From Flagellimonas oceani (GTDB lineage Bacteria; Bacteroidota; Bacteroidia; Flavobacteriales; Flavobacteriaceae): DNA of 64,000 bases. How positions within the stretch are numbered: position 1 is the first letter of the stretch; each line of letters opens with the position of its first letter. The notes beneath the pieces were generated by a model. It worked only from the letters and a program-made list of their open reading frames with translations, made no database searches and was not told the DNA's origin. The position numbers and the translations under genes are program-made. Positions 51,501-59,862 of the stretch are shown here, one piece after another. The stretch spans positions 4,360,001 through 4,424,000 of the forward strand of contig NZ_CP049616.1 of the NCBI RefSeq assembly GCF_011068285.1, in the 5' to 3' direction.

Positions 51501-53523
51501 AATCGACCAGGGTTTTGGCCGTTAAATTCAGGTTTTCGTCTTTTAGCGAAAGCGAAATATTCCCTGTTCCACTGGCCAGTTCCCCATTTATATTTATGTC
51601 CTTGTAGTTGTATTCCTTGAATTGGAGCAGACCTACGGTGCCCTCTAGTCGGGCATCTATATCGGCAAGTTCGTTCCCCGAGCCGGAACCTTTAAGTTGT
51701 ACCGAAACGGCACCAAGCTGATTGTTTTTGAGCAGCGACCCCAATTGCAGGCTATCGGTCGAAATCATGCCTTCAAACCGCTTCTGATTTCCAAAATCTG
51801 CCAAGGCGTCCAGATTTACCCTACCCTCTGGAATGGTCAATATTGCCTTGGTTTGCATTGATTCCAAGTCCCCTTGTAAACTGCCAGCGAGTCTAATGGT
51901 CTCGGGAACCTTAAAGGATAGGCTGTCTGTGGATATAAACTTTTGAAGGTTCTCTTTGGTTGATTTTATATCCAAATTACCCATGTTATAAGTGAAAGCT
52001 TCCCTTTGGGTTATGTTGGAAAACGTTCCTTTGAGGTTAAGGGTGGTGGAGGGCCCCCATTGTAGTTCAGATTCAAGATCGTCCACCTTTTTTAAACTTC
52101 CGTTTGCCCGAAGATAACCGGTTATGGGATTGGTGGCCAAGGAATCCAAATAGCTATTTTTTTGTAATTCGGGCGAAAAAAGCTGAGCATCGGAGGGTTC
52201 TAGGTTCAATTGGGACACTACCAACTGCAAACTGCTGTTTTCGGGGTTGTTGAACGCCGCATCCAAGGATGCATACCTAATGTCGACATTGGCGTTGAGG
52301 CTGCTATTGTTCAATCGAAGATTTAAATCGGAAATTTTGGCCCCTGTATCCGAAATGCTTGCCCCAAAGTCCAATTGTTGCAATGCAATGCCACTACTTT
52401 CCCTAAAACTGAACGCCTCCAAGTCTAATTTAACGTTGGCGGGTCTGTACCTAAAATCACTCGATTTAAACGTGAGTTGACTGATTGTAAAAGCATCGGG
52501 GTTAAAAATGGTATCGGTTTGCTTTGCAGCATTTCTGGAAAAGTTGATGGTATTCGATTCTAGGCTTAGCTGGTTCGACTGAAGTTCCAGTTGCGGCCAT
52601 TGAAAGGATGTGGTTTGTTCAGGGCTTTTTATGGTGTCGGTAGTCTGTTCCAGATGTAACTTTATGTTTGAATTTTTTAGGGCAATCTCGTCCGTTTTAT
52701 AGCTGTTTTTGGAAACATCCACGGCGAGCTCCGTCAAATCAAACTCGGATAATAAGGCTTTTGTCCGGATGCCGTCCGGTTCTGAATTGTAAACCATTGT
52801 TACCTCTTCCAACTGTATGCCGTCAATGGAAATTTTGGGCGGGGTCGAGGTCGATGTATCATCGGAAGTTGGTGTGGAATGTGTCTGTTCATAAGAAATT
52901 TGACTGTTCTTCAAAACAAAATCATCGACACCAAATATCATTTCCTCCAAGTCAAATTCGGTCACCTCGATATCCAGTTCCCCAATTGAAACATTGATCT
53001 TTGTCCCCAGATAGGCATCATGGTAACGTACTTTCCAATCGTTCAACTGAAAATCACCCAACGAGATGGACATGGGCTCGGAGGTTGAGGTTGTATCAGG
53101 GGAGGCAAAAGCATCAATCAAAAAAGCAAAATTGAAACTCTCGGGGTCCGTGTTTCTGGAAATGTTGGCGACCAGTCGGGTTGCTTCCACATCATCAATG
53201 GAAAGTTCATTTTTAACGAGCAACGGGTATATGGGCAGGTCCAATTGCAGTTCTTGGGAGTACAGCAACGTATCTCCCTGTTTGTCTTCCAGATAGATAC
53301 CCTGGGCCATGATGTTCCCCGAAAAAGTGATAAAGACCTTTTGCACCTCGACCTTGGTGTTGGTTTTACCGGATACGTAATCGGTGATTTCCGAAACAAT
53401 CCGGTTTTGTGCCCAAGGCGTTCTGATTACCAAAACCAATACAACAAACAATATGAACAGAACAAGGATACTTTTCCCAATAATTTTCAGGATTCTTTTC
53501 CGGTTCCATTTTTTGTTTTTCAT
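48541..53523 (-). CDS. tamB: Translocation and assembly module TamB
   Basis: A 1660-residue inner-membrane-anchored protein. Residues 13-32 form one membrane helix (ILKIIGKSILVLFILFVVLV), after which a long repeated beta-strand region fills the periplasm (alternating hydrophobic/polar repeats such as LDLALVPTPIISKVFF, LSLNASSKSLSDYDFDL). The C-terminal DUF490 domain starts near 1250 (GKINIGNATDLTYLVPKSQY, then MSSISYGQDTGISGQYQRP). TamB spans the periplasm and works with the Omp85 protein encoded next in the operon; relatives also move lipids. It is longer than the 1259 residues of E. coli TamB, as usual in Bacteroidetes. Confidence 0.93.
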   Translation of the reverse strand: MKNKKWNRKRILKIIGKSILVLFILFVVLVLVIRTPWAQNRIVSEITDYVSGKTNTKVEVQKVFITFSGNIMAQGIYLEDKQGDTLLYSQELQLDLPIYPLLVKNELSIDDVEATRLVANISRNTDPESFNFAFLIDAFASPDTTSTSEPMSISLGDFQLNDWKVRYHDAYLGTKINVSIGELDIEVTEFDLEEMIFGVDDFVLKNSQISYEQTHSTPTSDDTSTSTPPKISIDGIQLEEVTMVYNSEPDGIRTKALLSEFDLTELAVDVSKNSYKTDEIALKNSNIKLHLEQTTDTIKSPEQTTSFQWPQLELQSNQLSLESNTINFSRNAAKQTDTIFNPDAFTISQLTFKSSDFRYRPANVKLDLEAFSFRESSGIALQQLDFGASISDTGAKISDLNLRLNNSSLNANVDIRYASLDAAFNNPENSSLQLVVSQLNLEPSDAQLFSPELQKNSYLDSLATNPITGYLRANGSLKKVDDLESELQWGPSTTLNLKGTFSNITQREAFTYNMGNLDIKSTKENLQKFISTDSLSFKVPETIRLAGSLQGDLESMQTKAILTIPEGRVNLDALADFGNQKRFEGMISTDSLQLGSLLKNNQLGAVSVQLKGSGSGNELADIDARLEGTVGLLQFKEYNYKDININGELASGTGNISLSLKDENLNLTAKTLVDFTSNSNNISFTSNIIGADLRKLGFTKNDIKIAGDLEGSYQGNSNKYAVEASIKNGIAVADNKQYQITPILINARVEDSITDATVKSGFLNGGLHSNASLNRINTALKKQVENYFSTDSTLSKSLDDVEAQLDLALVPTPIISKVFFDGFEDVDSVNIDAKFNARTKQIAGKVSVPKFTYAGSTVDSLEVNLQGDSTNLNFYAGLKNFKLDPVHLKKTYIEGNLQNKELVLDFNSVNDTTQIMHVSSELVFKKDTLSLHISPENLLLNKKPWEIPDDNKIVMADSYTEFTNLKLSRNGQKLEVSTAVPEMDSVHIGIIFENFQLQTFLSLLNPEQALAKGTVQGNFVVLNPYSASGLVSKMDITDFQFMQTPLGSLSLNASSKSLSDYDFDLVVKGEGADLSLTGNYVAQQQGADLNMDLDIQKFETRIVQGFLKEQISDASGYISGSMQVGGTTSNPTYSGRLSFNEVGVTLSAFKTKLGVSGQTLSLNEEEIVFDDFSINDTGSGTLVLDGAILTEELLNPGFDLIIRADKFTVLDSKKGDNELVYGKAIVDTDLEVTGNLELPVINGKINIGNATDLTYLVPKSQYEIQEREGVVIFVNRKNPDAILTRNTGETGNSVFAGMDINTTLEISDKAVFKVVLDERTGDMLQASGNATLNLSLNRNDNIGLSGRLELNSGFYRTSLYNLVNRKFTINDGSTVVWSGDPYNATLDVTATYEVETSPTPLMSSISYGQDTGISGQYQRPATFLVYLMVGGEIMSPEISFSLDMPESAQGSYGGGVYGRIQQLNEQESELNKQVFSLLALNRFFPTSGSDGSSGGAVALARDNVNKALSGELNSLSNKIMGNTGLELDFDLDSFQENQGNGYQNRTQLNINARKKLFDDRFIVTAGSAVDVEGRASSSDTSTPLIGNVTLEYLLSEEGTYRLKGFRRQEYQNIIDGQLIVTGLAFIFNREFNKFSQLFSPIKAKAKEEEPLAKDADKKKQ

Positions 53524-53665
53524 ACAACTAAAATTGGAGCGATTGCACTATTTTGATTTTACCAATCGCTACAAATTGGGTGTAAAGATAGGGCAGCATT
53601 GTGTAAGGGGGATGCTGATATGTGATAAAGAATATCTCGATAAAAACAGGCGATGTGCAGTAAAC

Positions 53666-54766
53666 CTATAGGTTTTTGACCTGAAGCTTGTGGAAACTAT
53701 CTGCTTGCAACCGGAGCAACTCTTCCGCCTTTTGCTTTTTGTACCGATAGAGTTCCTCTTCGTTTTTAATGTCCGCATAGATTTGCTGATTGAGTTCGCC
53801 ATCCGTGGCCATCAACAATTTACGCTGTTCCACTTTTTGGGTCACCCACGTGGCGACCACGCTTTCCTGCTCTTCGAATTTAAAGTCGTATTCGCCTTTT
53901 GGGGACATTAATTTTGCAATGATGGGAGCTGTTTCTATGGCCAAGAACAACAAAAAGATAAAAAAAGAGGGTAACCAAGGCAATTTGCCAAGGGCATTGA
54001 TACGCGCCATCAACCCGTCAAAACCATCGATAATGGGTTGGGAGTTGGCCACTGCCGTGCCATAATCGGTCTCCAAAGCGGCAATTTCGGATTCGATTGC
54101 CGCAATTTTTACCGCATTGGTTTCTTTCAACGTGTTCAGTTCTGCCAGAGCGGCATCGTGCTTGTCGCGTTTTTCTTTGTAAACGGGACCTTTGCCCAAA
54201 AGACCTGTACCGGCTCTTCCTTCCGCTTCAGAAATATAAGTGTCGTACAAAGCGTTGGTCTCCGCTTCCTTGGTAGCCACTTCGCTCTTCAGGTTGGCAA
54301 TGTCTTGGTTGAGGCTTTCGATTTTTGGGGTGTATTGCAGCGCCAATTGTTCCTTGTTGTTCAAGGTCATGGCATTTTTTTCTTCCAATAGCACTTGATT
54401 TATCTCTTTTTCAAAAATTTTCATTTCCAAAGGCTTGGAAATTACTACGGCAATAATGAGGGCCAAAACAATCCGTGGGGCGGCTTGGAGCAATTCCCCT
54501 TTAAAATTGTCCCTTTTTTTGATGGTGGATACAATATACCTGTCCAGATTGAAGATGAGCAGCCCCCATATCAAACCAAAGAAAATGGAAGTGTACACAT
54601 TATCAAAAACGGTGTAAAGTGCATAGCCCGAAGCTATAAATGCCATAACGGCGGTAAAGAATACGGTGGCACCGATGCCGGCGTATTTGTTGCGTTCCCC
54701 GTTGGAACACGTCTCTAAAATCTGGGTGTCCGCTCCGGAACAGAAAATAAAAAAGCGTTGTAACAT
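53666..54766 (-). CDS. DUF4407 domain membrane protein
   Basis: A 366-residue membrane protein with the N-terminal DUF4407 pattern: GADTQILETCSNGERNKYAGIGATVFFTAVMAF, then a second and third helix (ASGYALYTVF, FFGLIWGLLIFNLDRYIVST), a long coiled-coil (about 130-240) and another helix (about 262-282, WLPSFFIFLLFLAIETAPIIAKLM). The C-terminal tail is charged. The family is of unknown function, with a coiled-coil in the periplasm as the likely topology. It is monocistronic between a terminator upstream and tamB downstream. Confidence 0.85.
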   Translation of the reverse strand: MLQRFFIFCSGADTQILETCSNGERNKYAGIGATVFFTAVMAFIASGYALYTVFDNVYTSIFFGLIWGLLIFNLDRYIVSTIKKRDNFKGELLQAAPRIVLALIIAVVISKPLEMKIFEKEINQVLLEEKNAMTLNNKEQLALQYTPKIESLNQDIANLKSEVATKEAETNALYDTYISEAEGRAGTGLLGKGPVYKEKRDKHDAALAELNTLKETNAVKIAAIESEIAALETDYGTAVANSQPIIDGFDGLMARINALGKLPWLPSFFIFLLFLAIETAPIIAKLMSPKGEYDFKFEEQESVVATWVTQKVEQRKLLMATDGELNQQIYADIKNEEELYRYKKQKAEELLRLQADSFHKLQVKNL

Positions 54767-54824
54767 AGTGTGTTCTCTTTGATTGATAGGATATTAGAAC
54801 GTGATTCTGGGTGATTTGTTACAT

Positions 54825-54850
54825 AAAAAGCCCCAATTGTGGGGCTTTTA
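54825..54850 (-). terminator. Terminator after the second M56 gene
   Basis: AAAAGCCCC and GGGGCTTTT pair around AATTGT; on the minus strand the stem runs into T residues, 23 bp after the M56 stop. Confidence 0.8.
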
Positions 54851-54872
54851 ACAATTTTTAAGTCTGGAAAAC

Positions 54873-56909
54873 CTAATTTTCTATGCCAATGGGGTCGGTA
54901 GCTAGCTTTACAACTGGGTTTGCACCTTCAGATTCCATTGATAAGATATATATGAATTTGTTTTCTTGAACCACCTCAATGGCTTTTTTACCGGTTATTT
55001 CTTTTCCATTTAAGGTGAAGCTAGCTCCTTTAGCGACCATTTTTTTAATTTTTTCAATTGGCTTCGGTGGAGCAGGAGGTGCCGGTGGATTGGATGGTGC
55101 CACAGGCTTTGTTTCTTTTAAATCTTTAACAGGTGAAGGAGGCATAGGTGACTCTGTGGCTCCGGGAGCCGGCGGTGCTGGCGGTGGAGGCGGAAAATCA
55201 GGAAAAGGCTCAGCATCTGCACGTTGTTTTTCGGACATTTTGCCATAGATTTCTTTTAAGCGCATCACCTCCCTTTTTTTAATCGTCATATGGTTGCGAT
55301 CCATTGCATTATACTTTTTGGCCAAGGTATTGTACTCTTTCATTTCCTCTCGGGTGGCACTGCCCTGCTGTTGTATTTTTGCACCCACAATATTGATGGT
55401 GGCGGAACCGTATTCTTCAAAAATCATGTCCACTTTTTGGATGATGTCTTTTGGGGTAGTGGCTTCCACATTAATGATTGAACGAATAGTTTTTTCTCGT
55501 TGACCAAAAGAGAGGTGGTCATTGATTTTTGAAAGCTCATCCTTTAAATCTTCCAATGCAACTAATTTGCTTTGAAACAATAGCTTACCTTTTTTATTGA
55601 TGTGGATTTCAATGGGATTGATAGTTTTTTGGCTGTCTTTTTGGGACACGGTTTTCTGAGTCGGTTGTAAATCGTCCTCCGCACCCATTATTGTCATTCG
55701 CTTGGCATTCAAACGTGTTGTGCTTGGGGTAATCGCAACATTGTCTTTAAATTGACTTTCCTCCATAATAACTTCATCGGCAAACACTTCGATGATATCA
55801 ATGCCCGTAGTTCTTATCTCTTCGGACAAATTGTTGATGGTGTTCAGATGTACAGATTGAATTGCAGTTACCTTCACTTTAGTCTTATCAGCATCAAAAG
55901 CTGACAAGTAATTTTGATTTATTATTTGTGCAACTTCATTAAAATGAACGATGTTATTGTCAATTTGTACAGTTTCTGTATCCACTAAGTCGATCGTGAT
56001 GATGTTTTTTCTGGGGTTTTGTCTCTCAATTGTACGATGCTCACTAAACCCAAATAACAATAGGGCAGTAAGGGGCAGAAGCAAAAAGCTCCTGAACACA
56101 AATGATGTTTTGGATGTGTTTGTTTTCATGACTGTAAAACGTTTTTTGATTGATGAATAATTTATGGCATTTGCGATGCCTACTGATTGATGTCTTTCAA
56201 TATCGTTTGATAAGTACGACAAGAGGGTATTTTGATAATGTGAATGATTCTGTTCTTTTCTAATGACCGCTTTGTCCGCCAAAAATTCATGGTTCAGTTT
56301 AATGGACGATTTAAAAAGGTAAATCAAAGGGTTGAACCAAAAAACGACTTGGGCAAGTTCTATAAATAGAATATCCAGACTGTGTCTTTGTTTTGCGTGG
56401 GTCTCTTCGTGCAAGAGCACTTCTTGGGGAATACTATTTTCCCTGTACTGTTTTTGATTTAGAAAGATGTAGTTCAAAAAGGTGTGTGGGGGCAATGCCT
56501 GTACTAAGAGCACTTTGGTCATAAAATTTTCCTTGAACTTGGGATTCTTTTTAATCCGCTTACGTATTTGAAACAGGTTTGCCATAAAACGAAACCCAAA
56601 TCCTATAACGCCCAAGGTGTACACACACCATAAAAACAACTCCCAATCAAAGCTGGATGGCTGCGGAAGGGGCTGTTCGGTCAAAGCCGCGGAATCCATA
56701 TTTTCAATTGCGGTATAGGTGCCCAAAGTGGGCTCGGCTACATCAACATATTCCGTTAAGACCAAATTGGGAATAATAAAGGAGGCGATCAGGGCGACCA
56801 ATAGGAAGTACCGTTTAAAATGGTGTATGCTTTCCTTTTCCAGCATCAGTTTATAGAAGGCTAGAAAAATAGCAAGACAAGCCGTGGATTTTAATAGAAA
56901 GATCAACAT
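54873..56909 (-). CDS. M56 (BlaR1-like) sensor peptidase with proline-rich tail
   Basis: A 678-residue membrane protein. Membrane helices lie at about 5-20, 34-50, 90-110 and 272-288; the zinc site is HEETH at 167-171 (LLHEETHAKQRHSLDILF) with ELNHEFLADKAV following. The extracytoplasmic part has no TonB-C repeats like the other sensor; instead, it has stretches of beta/alpha segments, then a proline-rich tract near 570-615 (PPPPPAPPAPGA and APSNPPAPPAPPKP), and a final domain. It lies 2 bp after its BlaI partner and should inactivate that repressor when triggered. The signal is unknown. Both units in this window seem to be separate circuits. Confidence 0.88.
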   Translation of the reverse strand: MLIFLLKSTACLAIFLAFYKLMLEKESIHHFKRYFLLVALIASFIIPNLVLTEYVDVAEPTLGTYTAIENMDSAALTEQPLPQPSSFDWELFLWCVYTLGVIGFGFRFMANLFQIRKRIKKNPKFKENFMTKVLLVQALPPHTFLNYIFLNQKQYRENSIPQEVLLHEETHAKQRHSLDILFIELAQVVFWFNPLIYLFKSSIKLNHEFLADKAVIRKEQNHSHYQNTLLSYLSNDIERHQSVGIANAINYSSIKKRFTVMKTNTSKTSFVFRSFLLLPLTALLLFGFSEHRTIERQNPRKNIITIDLVDTETVQIDNNIVHFNEVAQIINQNYLSAFDADKTKVKVTAIQSVHLNTINNLSEEIRTTGIDIIEVFADEVIMEESQFKDNVAITPSTTRLNAKRMTIMGAEDDLQPTQKTVSQKDSQKTINPIEIHINKKGKLLFQSKLVALEDLKDELSKINDHLSFGQREKTIRSIINVEATTPKDIIQKVDMIFEEYGSATINIVGAKIQQQGSATREEMKEYNTLAKKYNAMDRNHMTIKKREVMRLKEIYGKMSEKQRADAEPFPDFPPPPPAPPAPGATESPMPPSPVKDLKETKPVAPSNPPAPPAPPKPIEKIKKMVAKGASFTLNGKEITGKKAIEVVQENKFIYILSMESEGANPVVKLATDPIGIEN

Positions 56910-56911
56910 AA

Positions 56912-57277
56912 CTATTTCTTTTTGATTTCGATGTCTATCAGTTTTTTCAATTCTTCCAATTGTTCTTTACTCAAATTGGTCTCTTGGGCAAAGAACGATG
57001 CGAACTGGGTGGCACTATCGTTAAAAAAGTTTTTGATGAGTCCGTTCACATGTTTGGAGAAATAATCTTTCTTCTTCACCAACGGATAGTATTCCCTGCT
57101 TCTGCCAATGCTGTTATAAGCGACAAAACCTTTATCGGCCATCCTTTTTAAAAGCGTGGCCACGGTGGTGGTGGCCGGTTTGGGTTCGGGATAGGCTTCC
57201 AATAGGTCTTTCATAAAGGCCTTCTTTAATTTCCAAACAATGTTCATTAGCTCTTCTTCGGATTTTGACAATTGCAT
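56912..57277 (-). CDS. BlaI/MecI family transcriptional repressor
   Basis: A 121-residue winged-helix repressor: QLSKSEEELMNIVWKLKK, ATTTVATLLKRMADKGFVAYNSIGRSREYYP and a dimerising C-terminal half. It is close to the BlaI at 35654-36016 in layout but differs in the recognition region, matching the different operator. The gene is first in its unit, 2 bp before the M56 sensor, and starts after two operator-like palindromes. It should autoregulate. No beta-lactamase is nearby. Confidence 0.9.
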   Translation of the reverse strand: MQLSKSEEELMNIVWKLKKAFMKDLLEAYPEPKPATTTVATLLKRMADKGFVAYNSIGRSREYYPLVKKKDYFSKHVNGLIKNFFNDSATQFASFFAQETNLSKEQLEELKKLIDIEIKKK

Positions 57278-57301
57278 CTTTTAATGATTTTAATTGTTGC
57301 T

Positions 57302-57341
57302 CTACAAACATAGAATAAATATTTTGATTCTACAAATGTAG
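57302..57341 (-). promoter_or_regulatory. Operator pair and promoter of the second blaI-M56 unit
   Basis: On the minus strand two motifs of the form CTAnnTTTGTAG lie at 57302-57313 and 57330-57341. They coincide with the promoter: TTTG (57333-57336), 20 nt, TATGTTTG (57305-57312). So each operator covers one promoter element, as in classical BlaI/MecI control with TACA/TGTA half sites. Confidence 0.8.
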
Positions 57342-57386
57342 AGTCATAATAAGTTTGAAAGCCATCAGTTTAATGCGGTAAAATGT

Positions 57387-57394
57387 TAAGTTTG
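57387..57394 (+). promoter_or_regulatory. -7 promoter element of the PhnA-like gene
   Basis: TAAGTTTG fits TAnnTTTG and lies 18 bp before the ATG at 57413. No clear -33 element at the proper distance. Confidence 0.45.
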
Positions 57395-57412
57395 CCGTTC
57401 AATTGATAGCCA

Positions 57413-57991
57413 ATGGGATTACTCGAAGATTTGCTGGAAAGGAGCGGAGGTGTCTGTGAATTAAGTGGTGCTGCTGATGACTTGGTGGTTTATGAGGTGC
57501 CGCCCGTTTCCACAGGAGGATTGGATGGAAGTATTTTGATAAGTGCTACCTGTAAAAATCAAATAGAAAATCCAGATGCCATGGATGCCAACCATTGGCG
57601 ATGCCTGAACGATAGTATGTGGAGCGAACACGATGCGGTAAAGGTGGTGGTGTGGCGCATGCTCAATCGTTTAAAGTCCGAAGGGTGGCCGCAGGATTTG
57701 CTCGGCATGATGTATTTGGATGAGGAAACCTTGGAATGGGCCAAAGCTACCGGTGAAGGTAAAGAGGAAGGTGAAAAGATTGTGCATCGGGATGTTAATG
57801 GCAACATCCTTGAAAACGGCGATAACGTTGTTTTGATAAAAGATTTGAAGGTAAAAGGTTCGAGCATGGTCGCAAAACAGGGAACCGCTGTTAGACGGAT
57901 TTCCCTGGATCACGAAAATGCCGAGTATATTGAAGGCAGGGTAGATGGCCAGCAAATTGTTATCGTGACCAAATACGTTAAAAAAACCTAG
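57413..57991 (+). CDS. PhnA domain protein
   Basis: A 192-residue cytoplasmic protein. The C-terminal 70 residues are the PhnA domain: VHRDVNGNILENGDNVVLIKDLKVKGSS, GTAVRRISLDHENAEYIEGRVDGQQIVIVTKYVKK. The N-terminal half (LLERSGGVCELSGAADDLVVYEVPP) resembles the zinc-ribbon part of PhnA but keeps only one Cys there, so metal binding is doubtful. Despite the name no link to phosphonate use is shown for such proteins. It is divergent from BlaI and overlaps the convergent dipeptidase gene by 4 bp (CTAG). Confidence 0.82.
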   Translation: MGLLEDLLERSGGVCELSGAADDLVVYEVPPVSTGGLDGSILISATCKNQIENPDAMDANHWRCLNDSMWSEHDAVKVVVWRMLNRLKSEGWPQDLLGMMYLDEETLEWAKATGEGKEEGEKIVHRDVNGNILENGDNVVLIKDLKVKGSSMVAKQGTAVRRISLDHENAEYIEGRVDGQQIVIVTKYVKKT

Positions 57992-59376
57992 GCCTTCATC
58001 TCCGTATAGTATTTGTAAAAATAGGGTATGGTCTCAATGCCCTTTAAAAAGTTCCATACACCAAAATGTTCGTTGGGGGAGTGGATGGCATCGCTGTCCA
58101 ATCCAAAACCTAACAAAATGGTTTTGCTATCAAAAACATTTTCAAAAAGCGCTACGATCGGAATACTACCGCCTGTTCTCTGTGGAACCGGGGTTTTGCC
58201 AAAAGTGGTCTCCATGGCTTTTGATGCTGCTTGGTACCCATCGCTGTCAATCGGGGTTACGTACGCTTGTCCGCCATGGTGCGGGGAAACTTTCACTTTC
58301 ACGCTTTTGGGTGCCAATGATTCAAAATGCTTGGTGAACAAATCTGTAATCTCGTGCCAATCTTGATTGGGCACCAATCGCATGGATATTTTGGCGTAGG
58401 CCTTGCTGGCAATCACGGTCTTGGCGCCTTCGCCCGTATATCCACCCCAAATTCCGTTGACATCCAACGTAGGTCGTATGCCAAATCGTTCTCCTGTTGA
58501 GTATCCTTTTTCACCGTGAACATCAGCAATGTCCAAAGATTTTTTATAGGCTTCCAGGTCAAATGGGGCTTTGGCCATTTCGGCACGTTCTTCATCCGAG
58601 ATGACCTCGACTTTGTCATAAAACCCTGGAATGGTAATATGGTTGTTTTCGTCATGTAGTTGGGCGATCATTTTGGCCAATACATTGATCGGGTTGGGTG
58701 CAGCTCCACCGTAAATCCCTGAATGCAGGTCGCGGTTTGCCCCTGTGACCTCTACTTCCACATAACTCAGTCCACGCAATCCCGTAGTAATGGATGGGGT
58801 GTCGTTGGAAATCATCCCGGTATCCGAAATCAGGATGATGTCGTTTTTGAGCTTTTCGCTGTTTTCCTTTAGGAAATCTTCCAAACTATCGCTTCCCACT
58901 TCTTCTTCTCCCTCGATCATAAATTTGACATTGCAGGGCAATTCATCGTTCTGGATCATATACTCCACGGCCTTTACGTGCATAAAGAACTGTCCTTTAT
59001 CATCACATGCGCCACGGGCAAAAATGGCCCCGTCGGGATGGAGTTCTGTTTTTTTGATGACCGGTTCAAATGGAGGGGAGGTCCATAGGTTCATGGGGTC
59101 CGGGGGTTGCACATCGTAGTGTCCGTACACCAAAACGGTAGGTAAGTTCGGATCTATGATCTTGTCGCCGTACACTACCGGACAGCCTTTGGTCTCGCAA
59201 ATCTCCGTGTTTTCGCAGCCCGCATCGTCCAGAGATTTCTTTACGGCCTTGGCCGCTTCCAAAACATCTTTGGCATACGCCTTGTCCGCACTGATGGAGG
59301 GGATTTTAAGGAGCTCGATCAACTCGTTGATAAATCTGTCTTTGTTGGAATTAATGTAATTATTGATGTCTTTCAT
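57988..59376 (-). CDS. M20 family dipeptidase
   Basis: A 462-residue zinc peptidase of the M20 family. Metal ligands and catalytic residues are in VYGHYDVQPPDP, RGACDDKGQFFMHVKA and MIEGEEEVGSDSLEDFL, with the later SDTGM and a C-terminal GFGLDSDAIHSPNEHF His ligand. The bacterial dimerisation domain lies between about 205 and 340. It is cytoplasmic and hydrolyses dipeptides; carnosinase-like relatives share this layout. Length is normal. The gene begins about 60 bp from the tRNA-Leu promoter, which faces the other way. Confidence 0.9.
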   Translation of the reverse strand: MKDINNYINSNKDRFINELIELLKIPSISADKAYAKDVLEAAKAVKKSLDDAGCENTEICETKGCPVVYGDKIIDPNLPTVLVYGHYDVQPPDPMNLWTSPPFEPVIKKTELHPDGAIFARGACDDKGQFFMHVKAVEYMIQNDELPCNVKFMIEGEEEVGSDSLEDFLKENSEKLKNDIILISDTGMISNDTPSITTGLRGLSYVEVEVTGANRDLHSGIYGGAAPNPINVLAKMIAQLHDENNHITIPGFYDKVEVISDEERAEMAKAPFDLEAYKKSLDIADVHGEKGYSTGERFGIRPTLDVNGIWGGYTGEGAKTVIASKAYAKISMRLVPNQDWHEITDLFTKHFESLAPKSVKVKVSPHHGGQAYVTPIDSDGYQAASKAMETTFGKTPVPQRTGGSIPIVALFENVFDSKTILLGFGLDSDAIHSPNEHFGVWNFLKGIETIPYFYKYYTEMKA

Positions 59377-59432
59377 AAATGATTTAAAAAGGACCCTAAA
59401 AATACAAAAAACAAGTTTTTAAAGGGCGGGCA

Positions 59433-59462
59433 TTTGCAAATCGGAAAATTGATTTATATTTG
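59433..59462 (+). promoter_or_regulatory. Promoter of the tRNA-Leu locus
   Basis: TTTG (59433-59436), 18 nt, TATATTTG (59455-59462). It drives first the broken 5' copy of tRNA-Leu and then the complete one. Confidence 0.7.
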
Positions 59463-59473
59463 CACTCCAATTC

Positions 59474-59515
59474 GCGGGTGTGGTGGAATTGGTAGACACG
59501 CTAGACTTAGGATTT
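59474..59515 (+). pseudogene. Broken 5' half of a tRNA-Leu gene
   Basis: GCGGGTG, the D arm (TGGTGGAATTGGTAGACAC) and the anticodon loop CTTAGGA are present and nearly identical to the complete tRNA 74 bp downstream, but the sequence diverges in the 3' strand of the anticodon stem and no variable loop, T arm or acceptor 3' strand follows. A -7-like element precedes each copy (TATATTTGCAC, TTAATTTGCAC). Confidence 0.8.
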
Positions 59516-59547
59516 ATCCAAATAAAAAGTGTTAATTTGCACTTTAT

Positions 59548-59629
59548 GCGGGTGTGGTGGAATTGGTAGACACGTCAGACTTAGGATCTGATGCCGCAAG
59601 GTGTGGGGGTTCGAGTCCCTTCACCCGCA
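59548..59629 (+). tRNA. tRNA-Leu (UAG)
   Basis: An 82-nt class II tRNA. The acceptor stem GCGGGTG pairs with CACCCGC, discriminator A; the anticodon stem TCAGA/TCTGA carries the loop with anticodon TAG, a long variable arm follows (TGCCGCAAGGTGT), and the T arm is GGGGGTTCGAGTCCC. CCA is not encoded. A strong terminator follows, and beyond that the mobile element begins, so this tRNA may be its integration target. Confidence 0.94.
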
Positions 59630-59631
59630 CT

Positions 59632-59661
59632 AAAAGCCGAAGAGAAATCTTCGGCTTTTTT
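59632..59661 (+). terminator. Terminator of tRNA-Leu
   Basis: AAAAGCCGAAGA and TCTTCGGCTTTTTT form a strong hairpin 3 bp after the tRNA. Confidence 0.9.
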
Positions 59662-59862
59662 ACTTTGAAAATTGACCAAAAAAAAGCACGGGTACAACAT
59701 AGGTACAACATTTGACCTATTTTCAAGATAAACTTTGATTTAGTGTCATATAATTCCATTTGATATTAACCACTATGTCAATCAATATAAATTCATAGAA
59801 TTTAGGTTTTCTCGACTCTTGTTCTTCGATTTGGAGTTTATTATCATACAATATTCCCGAAA

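Noticed and set aside
59544..59759. Minus-strand ORF of 71 codons over tRNA-Leu
   Set aside because: Its C-terminal part is just the antisense reading of the tRNA gene, a well-known false ORF; the rest crosses a terminator.
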